A stretch of DNA of 64,000 nucleotides, from assembly GCF_023715685.1 (NCBI RefSeq), contig NZ_JAMBOQ010000003.1:434001-498000 (forward strand), read 5' to 3'. This document shows positions 8,436 through 16,908 of the stretch, one piece after another (the first letter of the stretch is position 1; each line of letters opens with the position of its first letter). A program made the translations under genes and the position numbers. The stretch comes from Priestia aryabhattai. GTDB lineage: Bacteria; Bacillota; Bacilli; Bacillales; Bacillaceae_H. The notes under the pieces were generated by a model. The model did no database searches, was not told the DNA's origin, and saw only the letters and a program-made list of their open reading frames with translations.

Positions 8436-9311
8436 TTAGCTAAAGGAAACAGAGAACTCTGTTTGAAATATACCGTCTTTTGATAAACGGTTGATGCCTA
8501 ATTTTTCTTTGAAATTTCCGTTGTGATTATGCGTATCTGCAATTCCAAACCAAGGTTCGATGCAAAGAAACGGAGCGATTGTATGATTTTCTGCATCATA
8601 CTTTGACCAAATACCTACATACGGGAAATCATTAAACTGAACGTTAATTTTATTTTCATTGACCGACGATTTAATCGTCATTCCGTCAATATGACTAAAA
8701 ATTAACGCATCATTTGCAAATAAATCTGCGCTTAGCGGCAGCTGGTGCAGATTTTCTATCGTTCCTTTTTCATGAATAAGAGCATCTTTTAATACAAATT
8801 CCCTCGGCTTAGTTTCAGCGGGGGTTATTTCTAAAAAGTAATCAGAAATCTGCTCATTTTCATGTAACGGAATACGAAAAGCAGGGTGAGCCCCAATTGA
8901 AAAATACATATCGTCTTTATCTTCATTTATAACATTCCACTGAAACGTTAGCTTGTTGTTTTCCAAGCGATAGCTAATTTCAATACGACATTCAAACGGA
9001 TATACGTCTTTAAAACGGCCGTTTGTGGCAAATTCCAGCCGTGCTGTTTCGTTTGTTTGCTCAACCACGCTGAAAGTAGAATCACGTAAAAAACCGTGCT
9101 GAGGCAAAGAGTATACGCGCTGATCAACGGTATACTGATCATTTTTTAATCTGCCTACGATCGGAAACAATACGGGCGATACTCGTCCCCAATAAGCGGG
9201 GTCTCCGCTCCACATAAACTGCAGCTCTTTTTCTTTATGAAATACTTCTACAACTTCCGCTCCTTTTTCTTGAATGCTGACTTTCATTTCGCTATTTTCT
9301 AGTACAATCAT
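8436..9311 (-). CDS. Aldose 1-epimerase family protein (LacX-like)
   Basis: A 291-residue galactose mutarotase-fold protein with WSGDPAYWGRVSPVLFP, HGFLRDSTF, GAHPAFRIP and CIEPWFGIAD. These are the substrate-binding and catalytic blocks (His of GAHPAF, Glu of CIEPW) of the LacX subgroup. It probably interconverts sugar anomers in the cytoplasm, but the preferred sugar is not readable from the sequence. ATG 9311 follows GGGAGATG. The TTG at 9326 is less likely. No sugar operon surrounds it. Confidence 0.87.
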   Translation of the reverse strand: MIVLENSEMKVSIQEKGAEVVEVFHKEKELQFMWSGDPAYWGRVSPVLFPIVGRLKNDQYTVDQRVYSLPQHGFLRDSTFSVVEQTNETARLEFATNGRFKDVYPFECRIEISYRLENNKLTFQWNVINEDKDDMYFSIGAHPAFRIPLHENEQISDYFLEITPAETKPREFVLKDALIHEKGTIENLHQLPLSADLFANDALIFSHIDGMTIKSSVNENKINVQFNDFPYVGIWSKYDAENHTIAPFLCIEPWFGIADTHNHNGNFKEKLGINRLSKDGIFQTEFSVSFS

Positions 9312-9450
9312 TACAACATCTCCCAAATCATTCTTGTACGCTAGAGCTGTGTCAAACGTACTGGCTTTGCTTATATTATACCCTTCTTGGCAAAAAAGGT
9401 ATTAATTTCCCTATTTTTGTTTAAATTAAATAGAAAAGGAGGGTTCAAAT

Positions 9451-9897
9451 ATGAATCATGCAACATTATTGCTCATTAAATTTGCAGCGGCACTTATTGC
9501 GTTTGGTATAGGCCTTGATTTGTTTTTTGATGCAACCATCGGAGACATTATTTCCTTTAGCTTACTAACGACAATTGTGACATATCTAGTAGTGGATCGA
9601 ATTGTACTGCCTCGAGTGGGCAATCGTGATGCCATTATTGTTGAATTTGTTCTAACATATATGAGCGTATGGGTTTTTGGAACATTGTTATTAGACAGTT
9701 ACGTTCAAATTGCTTGGGGAAGTATCATTTCTGCAGCTATTATTACATTTGCCGAGGTTTTTGTTCACCGCTACTTATTCAACCATATTGAAACAAAACA
9801 TACAGCGAGAACGCGCCCGACTTTTAAGCGAAAACTAGCGTATGACACAGAATTTGCAGAAGAACAGCATGTAGAAAATAAGGAAAATCCAAAATAA
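9451..9897 (+). CDS. YndM family membrane protein (DUF2512)
   Basis: 148 residues with four hydrophobic helices in the first 115 positions (starting MNHATLLLIKFAAALIAFGIG) and a charged tail. This is the YndM/DUF2512 pattern found in spore formers. The function of the family is unknown. A strong AAAGGAGGG precedes the ATG, and a terminator follows immediately. Confidence 0.83.
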   Translation: MNHATLLLIKFAAALIAFGIGLDLFFDATIGDIISFSLLTTIVTYLVVDRIVLPRVGNRDAIIVEFVLTYMSVWVFGTLLLDSYVQIAWGSIISAAIITFAEVFVHRYLFNHIETKHTARTRPTFKRKLAYDTEFAEEQHVENKENPK

Positions 9898-9925
9898 AAA
9901 GAAAGCTCATTTTTGAGCTTTCTTT
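9897..9925. terminator. Bidirectional terminator
   Basis: AAAGAAAGCTCA / TGAGCTTTCTTT with a short T loop sits between the convergent yndM-like and signal peptidase genes. Confidence 0.8.
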
Positions 9926-9932
9926 TTATTTG

Positions 9933-10484
9933 TTAATGCATAAGAGTTATTTCCTTTAAAGGCCAGTATTTCATATTTACTTCTCCCATGATTGAAGAAA
10001 TCGGAGTGAGGCCAAAATGCCTTCCATCTCGGCTAATGCGTCTGTTGTCACCTAGCACTAATACGTATCCATCCGGTATCGTGCCGTCTGGAGACAGTTC
10101 GTACGTTGAAAAATTTTCAGTGAATCGCTCGTAAACGGGCACTTTGGATAAATATTTATGAAGATGCGGCTCTTTTTTGACTTTGTTATTTATATACAGA
10201 ACATCATCTTTGTATTCGACCGTTTCTCCTGGTAAGCCTACAATACGCTTTACTAGAAAATCACTGCTATAGGGAGCTTGCAAAACGACAATGTCAAAGC
10301 GCTCTAGCTTGCTGTGTTTGTTAATAATAATTCGATTGCCTTCGTGCAAAATAGGTTTCATAGAATCGCCTTTTACAGTGTAGGGCTGAAACCAATAGTG
10401 CTGAACGACAATGGAAAGCAAAACGGTGCCGAGGATGACGCTTGTGTATGTAAGAATTTCACGCTTTATTTTTTTATTGATCAT
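9933..10484 (-). CDS. sip: Type I signal peptidase
   Basis: 183 residues: a short cytoplasmic tail, one membrane anchor (about 12-32), then the extracytoplasmic catalytic domain. The catalytic serine is in GDSMKP and the lysine in VKRIVGLPG. Box E reads GDNRRISRDGRHFG. Size and single anchor fit the Bacillus SipS/SipT/SipV group that cleaves secretory signal peptides. ATG 10484 follows AAGGTG. The longer frame to 10562 has no ribosome binding site. It is monocistronic. Confidence 0.93.
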   Translation of the reverse strand: MINKKIKREILTYTSVILGTVLLSIVVQHYWFQPYTVKGDSMKPILHEGNRIIINKHSKLERFDIVVLQAPYSSDFLVKRIVGLPGETVEYKDDVLYINNKVKKEPHLHKYLSKVPVYERFTENFSTYELSPDGTIPDGYVLVLGDNRRISRDGRHFGLTPISSIMGEVNMKYWPLKEITLMH

Positions 10485-10635
10485 AATGGATGAACACCTT
10501 CTTAACGGTAAGACTATCAATTTAGGTTTTTCATAGAGATATAACAGTGTTGATTGTACCATTCAGAACTAAAGTTTTCCATATCTATCTGTTTATGCGT
10601 GTATTCCGAAAATATGCTTGGGGGAACAAAAAATG

Positions 10636-10671
10636 AAAAAAGCCGTTATTCTCTAGAATAACGGCTTTTCT
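10636..10671 (-). terminator. Terminator of lapA-like gene
   Basis: The stem AAAAGCCGTTATTCT / AGAATAACGGCTTTT has T-runs and lies immediately after the stop codon of the LapA-like gene on the minus strand. Confidence 0.85.
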
Positions 10672-10674
10672 TTA

Positions 10675-11019
10675 TTATAACTGAGCGCGCTCAGTTCGAG
10701 TAGCTGGTTGATTTGGCTCTTCTTCAACAACAGGTTCAACAGGCTTATGCTGCTTGATTTCTTCTTCTAGTTCAGCAATTCGCTTGTTTTTCTGTTTCAC
10801 TTGTCCTCTTAATTGAACAATTTTTACAAAGCTCAATGAAGCAGCAACAACTCCTCCAAACACAGCCGTAGTTAAGATGATTAAAATAAGAGGCCATTTC
10901 TGTGAACCAAATACATAGTTAAATTGTACAGGGTCGTTGTTAATTACAGCTAAAACAGCAATGATAAGAGCAAATATAAGTCCTAAAATAAAAAAGCTCT
11001 GTCCTTTCATAAGCTGCAC
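10675..11019 (-). CDS. LapA family protein (DUF1049)
   Basis: 114 residues: two hydrophobic helices (about 7-27 and 40-62) flank the conserved NNDPVQFNYVFG loop, followed by a coiled coil (KNKRIAELEEEIKQ) and an acidic tail. This matches the LapA/DUF1049 family of small inner-membrane proteins, which in E. coli aids lipopolysaccharide control. A Gram-positive role is not known. The ATG follows AAAGGAAG. Confidence 0.83.
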   Translation of the reverse strand: MQLMKGQSFFILGLIFALIIAVLAVINNDPVQFNYVFGSQKWPLILIILTTAVFGGVVAASLSFVKIVQLRGQVKQKNKRIAELEEEIKQHKPVEPVVEEEPNQPATRTERAQL

Positions 11020-11171
11020 TTCCTTTCTTTACATGGTCATTACAACTTTTATAGCGTAACCACTTATCTTGAGTGTTTGCTATCTTGCTTATAGGTATAC
11101 GTATCCACATTTAAACAAAATCAAACATTTTCTTGATTATATATCTTTCATTTAAATCATATATGTACAAA

Positions 11172-11196
11172 GAGACCTTTATCTATTAAAGGTCTC
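11172..11196. repeat. Hairpin of uncertain role
   Basis: GAGACCTTT / AAAGGTCTC with a seven-base loop lies in the 260-base gap between the lapA-like and ymaF-like genes. It may terminate the ymaF-like transcript on the minus strand, but the following T-run is short. Apart from this hairpin and AT-rich sequence I see nothing in the gap. Confidence 0.45.
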
Positions 11197-11280
11197 ACTT
11201 TTATTAAAGGAGTTATATAAACGCAAGATAAGAATTAGTGTAAAGCTGAGATTTTGGCTTAATTCTCATAAATCACTTCA

Positions 11281-11619
11281 TTATCTATCGCCCGGAGCAG
11301 GGTGGTCTACACCTTTAACATGATGACGATGCTGGTTGTCTTCACTGGTATAAAAGTCATAATGGTGAACGTGCATACCGTTTCCAACGGGAATAGCTGG
11401 GCCGGAGTAGGCTTTGTAATGATGGGTATGTCCGTCTTCAAAAACAACATAGCCTTCTGTGTAGTGAATGTGACTTCCATCCTCGCTTGGAATTGGAGGA
11501 GAAGTTACATCGAGGCACTGGTGGACATGGCCTGAGGCAACAGAAGTGTAATCTACGGAACCATGATTATGATGAGGAACAAACCCTGAAATAAAATCGT
11601 CTTTTCCTATCTTTTTCAT
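11281..11619 (-). CDS. YmaF family histidine-rich protein
   Basis: 112 residues with about 20 histidines arranged in repeated HxH or HHxH blocks (VPHHNHGS, GHVHQC, GSHIHYT, GHTHHYK, GMHVHHYD, NQHRHHV) spaced about 18-22 residues apart. This is the YmaF family pattern. No signal peptide or membrane segment is visible. The repeated His clusters suggest metal binding, but no biochemical role is established. The single cysteine sits in HVHQCLD. The ATG has a weak upstream GGGGGAAG-like ribosome binding site. Confidence 0.78.
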   Translation of the reverse strand: MKKIGKDDFISGFVPHHNHGSVDYTSVASGHVHQCLDVTSPPIPSEDGSHIHYTEGYVVFEDGHTHHYKAYSGPAIPVGNGMHVHHYDFYTSEDNQHRHHVKGVDHPAPGDR

Positions 11620-11880
11620 TCTACTTCCCCCTATAAATTTAATTAAAATAAACTGTTTAAGTAAATTCTAAAGTCTTTAAATAGGCATTTGAATTTCACT
11701 TTTTAGTTAAATTCAAAAATACATGCTATTGATATGAACAAATAAAAATAAATATGCCTTTTTATGATTCATATTTATAAAATGGGCAGTTTTCCTGTGT
11801 AATTTGCCGTTTCTAATTGATAAATTTTACATATATTTATTAAGGAAGGACAAGTTATTATACGAAAGGAAGTCAGCATA
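11620..11880. other. AT-rich intergenic stretch
   Basis: About 260 bases between divergent ymaF-like and DUF1259 genes. Very AT-rich, with no frame or strong repeat. It should hold both promoters, but I could not choose convincing -35/-10 pairs. Confidence 0.5.
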
Positions 11881-12288
11881 ATGAGTTGGGAAAATAAAAA
11901 GAGTCTATGTCAGGAGTTTGCGAGAATTCTAGGTGGACAAGGCAGTTTAGATGAAAATGGTGTTTGTTTGGTACAAAAGTTTCGTACGATTCGTTTTAAA
12001 ATTTTGGGGCGTCCAACACGCTCTCCGTTAGTTACTCCTCAATTTTTTACTTTTGAAGATTTAGATAGCAGAGGAAGAGCGCTAAATCTAGGTGAAACCG
12101 TGCTTCTGCAAGAAGAGGTAAATCCATTATTAACTGAGCTTAGAAAAAGAGATATTAAGGTTACTGCCGTTCATAATCATTGGTTATTTGAAGAGCCTAG
12201 AGCAATGTATATGCATTTTGAATCTGTAGAACCACCGTTAGATTTTGCACGAAAAGTAAGAGAAGCGTTTAAAGTATTAAAGGGGTAA
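11881..12288 (+). CDS. DUF1259 family protein (LpqO/LppY-like)
   Basis: 135 residues covering a single DUF1259 domain: CQEFARILGGQGSLDENGVCLVQKFR at the start, ETVLLQEEVNPLLTELRKRDIKVTAVHNHWLFEEPRAMYMHFE in the core. In related actinobacterial lipoproteins two copies occur with a signal peptide. Here there is one copy and no signal. The HNHW and MHFE blocks are the conserved polar residues. Function unknown. The ATG follows AAAGGAAGTC. Confidence 0.82.
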   Translation: MSWENKKSLCQEFARILGGQGSLDENGVCLVQKFRTIRFKILGRPTRSPLVTPQFFTFEDLDSRGRALNLGETVLLQEEVNPLLTELRKRDIKVTAVHNHWLFEEPRAMYMHFESVEPPLDFARKVREAFKVLKG

Positions 12289-12458
12289 ACATCAGATTTT
12301 TATAGAATAAGCTTAGTCTCATTATTGCTAATAAAATTAAGGTTAATAAAACTTTAAACATGTATATTATATATTGGTTTATAAGATGTATTTGAATGAA
12401 CCTATCAGGTTAACTAATTCTTTGAACAGTGAGATTATTTGCGTACTCCTATCAAAAT

Positions 12459-12491
12459 AAAAAAAGCACGCGTTCGCCGCGTGCTTTTTTT
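12459..12491 (-). terminator. Terminator of YgjP-like gene
   Basis: AAAAAAGCACGCG / CGCGTGCTTTTTT with loop TTCGC stands ten bases after the stop codon on the minus strand. Confidence 0.88.
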
Positions 12492-12501
12492 ATGTATAAA
12501 C

Positions 12502-13254
12502 TTAAAATGCGTTTAAGTTGTTATCGCTTAACCACTGTTTGCGTTCAGCTGCATCTTCGAATAACTCATCTGCATTCGTAAATTGAGAAGCAATGACATA
12601 TTCAATTGTTGCAAGAGGAGCTGTTAGCAAACGCCAGTTTAATACGATAGTCTTATCTTGAGTCGTAGCATATTCTTCACCTAACTCGTTCCACTTAACA
12701 GATTCAGGAGCATTGTCTGCTGCTTTTTTAACAGATTTTAAAGCTTCTTGGAATTTTTCACCTGCACGGCCTTGGTACCATTCTGTTAATAGTTGTCCAA
12801 TACCTTCATTTGTTTGCTGCTCGTTCCAGCTTTCAGGTACTGTAGCAATGAATTTTGCACGGAATGTCATTTCAGCCTTTGTTACATCTCCACGAACGAT
12901 GTTTAAGCGATATTGACGTCCTAGGTAAGGGAATTTGTCTCCTTCTTCAAAAGAACCAGTTTTAGCTGCAGAAGCTGCTGCTTTAGGAGCTTCTTTTTTA
13001 GCTGTTTCTTTTTTTACTGCTTCTTTCTTTGGAGCAGCTGGCTTTTCCTCAGATGGTTGTGAACCGTTTAGTTGTTTTAAAATCCATGTTGCTTTGCGTG
13101 CGATGATTGAACGCACATTGTTTTCATTAAGACCTCTCGGGACAATAACTTTTACCCCTTCTTTGTCACAAATTTGCACCGTGATATCGGTTCTATTTGG
13201 AACGACTTCAATTTTGTAGTCAATTGTTTGATTGCCTGTTTGATACGTATACAT
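12502..13254 (-). CDS. YgjP-type (M48-like) metallopeptidase homologue, catalytic site lost
   Basis: 250 residues aligned by eye to YgjP/DUF45: an N-terminal beta region (KIEVVPNRTDITVQI, VIVPRGLNENNVRSIIARKATWIL), the YLGRQYRL block near residue 108, the LTEWYQGRAGEKF helix, and VLNWRLLTAPLATIEYVI near the C terminus. Active members have an HELxH motif straight after this last block. Here residues 219-224 read YVIASQ and no HExxH exists anywhere. The usual WGSC is also absent. An Ala/Lys/Glu-rich linker (about 65-98) separates the two halves. It is probably a non-catalytic relative. The ATG follows an AAGGAG-like site. Confidence 0.75.
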   Translation of the reverse strand: MYTYQTGNQTIDYKIEVVPNRTDITVQICDKEGVKVIVPRGLNENNVRSIIARKATWILKQLNGSQPSEEKPAAPKKEAVKKETAKKEAPKAAASAAKTGSFEEGDKFPYLGRQYRLNIVRGDVTKAEMTFRAKFIATVPESWNEQQTNEGIGQLLTEWYQGRAGEKFQEALKSVKKAADNAPESVKWNELGEEYATTQDKTIVLNWRLLTAPLATIEYVIASQFTNADELFEDAAERKQWLSDNNLNAF

Positions 13255-13435
13255 AAAATTTTTCGTACTCCTTTCTACAAATCTTCATTTTATAAGCAAA
13301 GGTAGAGTTTGGTCAAATGAAAGAATAATCAGACAGTTATCAACTGCTGTTGCAGCGCCTTGCGGAATGATATATATTCTAATATTTAGTGAAAAAGCGC
13401 TAATAATAATTGTTTCAATTCTTCTTTAGTTTTTA

Positions 13436-13462
13436 CAAAAAAATATAAAAATATGCCGATAC
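13436..13462 (+). promoter_or_regulatory. SigD-type promoter of chemoreceptor gene
   Basis: CAAA, 15 bases, GCCGATAC. The B. subtilis SigD consensus is TAAA-N15-GCCGATAT. It lies 54 bases before the chemoreceptor start, fitting control with motility genes. Confidence 0.7.
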
Positions 13463-13515
13463 TACTAATATAGATTAGACATTCTATGTCTTTAGATTGT
13501 ATAGGGGATGAAAAA

Positions 13516-14760
13516 ATGAAAAAAGTTTTTCAAAGTTTACGCATGAAAATGCTATGTATGATTGCAGCCACGATGGCCATAACATCTACTGTAATTGAAG
13601 TAACAAATTATTATCTTATTGTGAAACAAGAGCAAGCAGCTTCGATTACGCTAGTGATTACATTTCTGTTTGTTTCTCTTACAACTACCGTGTTCTATTT
13701 TATCATACGTCGCTACATAATTGCGGTTGAAAATTTGTCAAAAACAATGAAAGGGATTTCAAACGGCGATTTATCTGTAGATGTTGTTCCTTTGAAGGGG
13801 AAAAATGAGATTAGTACACTCATATCTTCATTTAATGAAATGACGACTCACATGAGAATGCTGCGTCAGAAAATAAGTAAAACAAAGCGCACGGTCAGTC
13901 ATTCTTCAGAGCAATTGCTTGTAAGCATGGAGGAAACAAAAACAGCTGTAACAGAAGTTACGATGTCTATTCAAGAAATTGCTGCGGGTTCTGATAAGCA
14001 GTTGTTAAGTGTTGTTGAAACCGAGCAAGCTATGGTAGATATGGCCAAGCTGCTTCAGAAAATGATTGATCATTCTTCAAGGGTACAACAATCGATGAAC
14101 AGAGCCTCTGAACATGCTTCCACTGGAAATGTTTCGGTGAAAGAGGTGACGAATCAAATGAATAAAATCTATGAATCAGTTAAAGTATCCACCAGTAGAG
14201 TAAAGGGGCTCGAAGATCGTTCTGCAGAGATTGGCCGAATTATTGACACTATTACAAGAATTGCTGAACAAACAAATCTTCTTGCACTTAATGCTGCTAT
14301 TGAAGCTGCAAGAGCTGGAGAACATGGAAAAGGTTTTGCTGTAGTAGCAGGGGAAGTACGTAAGCTGGCAGAGGAATCTAAAACGTCCGCTATACAAATC
14401 AGTCATCTGTTAAAAGAAATTGAAGCACAGGCAAAGCAGGCTTATCGAAATATGGAAGTCAATACGGAAGAAGTCACGATTGGTATTTCCACTGTGGAAG
14501 ATGTAACTGAACAGTTTTCCACAATTATGGAAGATGTCTTTACCGCTCAAGAACAAATGAACAAAATGACAAAGGTAACAGGAGAGATTGATGGGTATTC
14601 GTTCAAGGTAATGGAATCTGTCATGGCCCTTTCAGAGGTGGCCAAACAAGCAGCTGCTTATGCTGAAGAAGCAGCTGCGGCTTCACAAGAGGAGTTAGCA
14701 TCTATAGAAGAACTTGTGTTGTTGGCAGCTAACTTAAAAGCTACAGTGAGTGAGTCATGA
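13516..14760 (+). CDS. Methyl-accepting chemotaxis protein with almost no outer domain
   Basis: 414 residues: TM1 (about 11-36) and TM2 (about 41-66) are separated by only about five residues, then a HAMP domain ([19 protein letters not shown]) and the long signalling helix hairpin. Its tip reads [23 protein letters not shown] and [16 protein letters not shown]. It couples to CheW/CheA. Without an extracellular sensor it probably senses something in the membrane or cytoplasm. The start was chosen behind GGGGATG; the longer frame to 13486 has no ribosome binding site. A SigD-type promoter lies upstream. Confidence 0.92.
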   Translation: MKKVFQSLRMKMLCMIAATMAITSTVIEVTNYYLIVKQEQAASITLVITFLFVSLTTTVFYFIIRRYIIAVENLSKTMKGISNGDLSVDVVPLKGKNEISTLISSFNEMTTHMRMLRQKISKTKRTVSHSSEQLLVSMEETKTAVTEVTMSIQEIAAGSDKQLLSVVETEQAMVDMAKLLQKMIDHSSRVQQSMNRASEHASTGNVSVKEVTNQMNKIYESVKVSTSRVKGLEDRSAEIGRIIDTITRIAEQTNLLALNAAIEAARAGEHGKGFAVVAGEVRKLAEESKTSAIQISHLLKEIEAQAKQAYRNMEVNTEEVTIGISTVEDVTEQFSTIMEDVFTAQEQMNKMTKVTGEIDGYSFKVMESVMALSEVAKQAAAYAEEAAAASQEELASIEELVLLAANLKATVSES

Positions 14761-14776
14761 AGTCTATCTTGATATG

Positions 14777-14810
14777 TACGTAATACGCACAGAAAACTGC
14801 GCGTATTTGT
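14777..14810 (+). terminator. Terminator of chemoreceptor gene
   Basis: AATACGC / GCGTATT hairpin followed by TGTTTTATTT, about 20 bases after the stop codon. Confidence 0.65.
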
Positions 14811-14965
14811 TTTATTTATACCTTTTATAGAAAACAATAAATAGAATTGACACATTATAAAAGCAGTTGTATAGTGAGTACGCAAGGCGGCAGTCTGTCT
14901 TTTTTAATTCTTAGTAAACTTATAAGTTAAATAAAATATTAAGCACTACATAAGGAGACGAAGAG

Positions 14966-15472
14966 ATGAAAAATGAATTCCGTTTGGCAACAAATGATGA
15001 CGCAGCTAACTTATTGAACTTAACTATACAAGCGTATAAGCCTATTAGAGAGCTAGGTATCCCTTTTTTAGCAGCTACTGCTGATCTTGCCCTCGTTAAG
15101 AAAAATATTTCTCAAAACCTTTGCTATGTATATGAAGAAGATAAAAAAATTGCTGCTACTGTGTCTGTACGAATGCCTTGGGGAGAACATCCAGGTCCGT
15201 TTGATGTTCCGCATCTTTGGTGGTTTGCAGTGGAACCATCGTTTGCGAGGAAAGGAGTCGGATCTAAGCTGCTGCGTCTAGTAGAGCAAGAAGTAATAAA
15301 AAATATGTTTAAATCACCGGGTGTGTCTTTAGGCACAGCAAAAGAACATCCTTGGTTAGTTGAGATGTATGAACGAAAAGGATATGTTCAAGCTAAAGAA
15401 AAGCACCTTGCAGAAGGTTATACGACCGTATTTCTTTATAAAAAATTCAATGAGGTACACTCTTTATCGTAA
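14966..15472 (+). CDS. GNAT family N-acetyltransferase
   Basis: 168 residues with the GNAT fold. The acetyl-CoA loop is in VEPSFARKGVGSKLLRLVEQE (about 90-110) and the C-terminal strand reads VEMYERKGYVQ. The acceptor substrate is unknown. The ATG follows AAGGAGACG. The gap to the following M20 amidohydrolase is short (about 47 bases) with no terminator, so they may be co-transcribed. An acyl-transfer and acyl-removal pair is an idea only. Confidence 0.87.
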   Translation: MKNEFRLATNDDAANLLNLTIQAYKPIRELGIPFLAATADLALVKKNISQNLCYVYEEDKKIAATVSVRMPWGEHPGPFDVPHLWWFAVEPSFARKGVGSKLLRLVEQEVIKNMFKSPGVSLGTAKEHPWLVEMYERKGYVQAKEKHLAEGYTTVFLYKKFNEVHSLS

Positions 15473-15519
15473 AAAATAGAGGATTGTGCCAAATTAAGAA
15501 ATGTGAAAGAGTGATAAAT

Positions 15520-16674
15520 ATGACAGATCAATTACTACTAAACACGCTAATAGATATACGCCGTGAGCTGCACCGATTTCCAGAGCTTTCAATGAAAGAA
15601 TATAAAACAACTAAACGTATTAAAAAGTGGTTAAAGCACTATGATATTTCTATAGTAAATGCATTCCAATTAAACGTAGGAGTAGTAGCAGAAATTGTGG
15701 GAGAAAAGCCGGGACCTACTATCGCTATTCGAGCTGATATTGATGCGCTGCCAATTGAAGAAAAAACCAATCTGCCGTTTGCATCTGAAGTCACCGGTGT
15801 TATGCACGCATGCGGCCATGATTTTCATACGGCTTCTATAATCGGAGCAGCTATTCTTCTTAAACAGCGTCAACAGGAGCTTTGTGGCACGGTTCGATTT
15901 ATCTTTCAGCCGGCTGAAGAAACGGCTTCTGGAGCAAAAATGCTAGTTGAAAAAGGTGTGCTCGAAGGAGTAGAAGCGATATTTGGGGTGCATAACAAAC
16001 CGGATCTTCCTGTAGGAACCATTGGTATCAAATCGGGACCTTTAATGGCAAGTGTTGATCGTTTTGAAATTGACGTCAAAGGAGTAGGAGGTCATGCAGG
16101 TATCCCTGAAAAAACAATAGACCCAATTGCTGCTGCTGGTCAAATCGTTACTAGTTTACAAACCATTGTCAGCCGTAATCTCAGCCCATTTCAAAATGTT
16201 GTTGTCAGCATAACTCAAATCCATGGAGGGAGCTCGTGGAACGTCATTCCTGACAAAGTAACGCTTGAAGGAACCGTGCGTACATTTCAAGAAGAAGCGA
16301 GAGCAAAAATACCGGCTCTTATGAAACGAACCGCTGAAGGGATTGGAGCAGCTTTTGGAGCTTCAGTAAACGTCAAATGGTACCCATACCTTCCTGTAGT
16401 AAACAATGATGATACGCTGGAAAAGCTTGCTATTAAAGCAGCAGAGAATCTTAACTATCAAGTTGTGGAAGCTGAACAATCGCCTGGAGGAGAAGATTTT
16501 GCCGTATATCAGCAGCATGTACCAGGATTTTTTGTATGGATGGGTACGGCTGGAGAATATGAATGGCACCATCCTTCTTTTTCATTAAAGGAAGAGGCAT
16601 TACTTGTAGCAGCTTCTTATTTTGCAAATGTAAGTCTTCATTTTTTGAATTCATTCCATTACACAAAAAATTAA
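15520..16674 (+). CDS. M20D family amidohydrolase (N-acyl amino acid deacylase type)
   Basis: 384 residues. Metal-binding blocks are MHACGHDFHTAS near residue 100, QPAEETASGAKML near 140, GVHNKPDLP, the dimerisation-domain text GGHAGIPEKTIDPI, and EQSPGGEDFAVYQQH near the end. These are diagnostic for the M20D group (AmhX/YxeP/hippurate hydrolase). Members remove acyl groups from amino acids or small amides; the exact substrate cannot be read. The start was chosen at ATG 15520 behind AAAGAGTG rather than the TTG at 15484. Confidence 0.9.
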   Translation: MTDQLLLNTLIDIRRELHRFPELSMKEYKTTKRIKKWLKHYDISIVNAFQLNVGVVAEIVGEKPGPTIAIRADIDALPIEEKTNLPFASEVTGVMHACGHDFHTASIIGAAILLKQRQQELCGTVRFIFQPAEETASGAKMLVEKGVLEGVEAIFGVHNKPDLPVGTIGIKSGPLMASVDRFEIDVKGVGGHAGIPEKTIDPIAAAGQIVTSLQTIVSRNLSPFQNVVVSITQIHGGSSWNVIPDKVTLEGTVRTFQEEARAKIPALMKRTAEGIGAAFGASVNVKWYPYLPVVNNDDTLEKLAIKAAENLNYQVVEAEQSPGGEDFAVYQQHVPGFFVWMGTAGEYEWHHPSFSLKEEALLVAASYFANVSLHFLNSFHYTKN

Positions 16675-16692
16675 AATATTTTCATTTTTCTA

Positions 16693-16721
16693 TTTACGCG
16701 GATAGAATTGTTTGATAAAAT
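16693..16721 (+). promoter_or_regulatory. SigA promoter of the S-box transcript
   Basis: TTTACG, 17 bases, TAAAAT. It lies about 20 bases upstream of the riboswitch P1 stem, as expected for a transcript beginning near 16729. Confidence 0.6.
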
Positions 16722-16740
16722 AAATTTTAAATTAAAAAAA

Positions 16741-16838
16741 GTTATCACGAGTGGACGAGAGATCTGGCTCTTTGACTCCACAGCAACCTACGAATGTAAG
16801 GTGCTCCTACCAGCAAAGCATGTGCTTTGGGTGATAAA
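16741..16838 (+). ncRNA. SAM-I (S-box) riboswitch aptamer
   Basis: The region shows S-box core elements in order: P1 strand TTATCAC (16742-16748), GAGAGATCTGGCTC, ACTCCACAGCAACCT, AAGGTGCTCCTACCAGC, a P4-like stem CAAAGCA / TGCTTTG (16814-16829), and the closing P1 strand GTGATAA (16831-16837). SAM binding should favour termination. The 3' arm of the last stem (16823-16829) can also pair with CAAAGCA at 16863-16869 inside the terminator, giving the antiterminator. Family assignment is from recalled consensus. Confidence 0.8.
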
Positions 16839-16845
16839 ACGGGTG

Positions 16846-16885
16846 AAAAACTCATTTTGCATCAAAGCAAAATGAGTTTTTTTTA
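16846..16885 (+). terminator. Riboswitch-controlled intrinsic terminator
   Basis: AAAAACTCATTTTGC / GCAAAATGAGTTTTT followed by T-runs, placed between the S-box aptamer and the 80-residue gene. The start of its 3' arm is within a sequence able to pair with aptamer bases 16823-16829, so the two structures are mutually exclusive. Confidence 0.85.
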
Positions 16886-16908
16886 TTTTTCTAAAAGGAG
16901 AGGATTTT

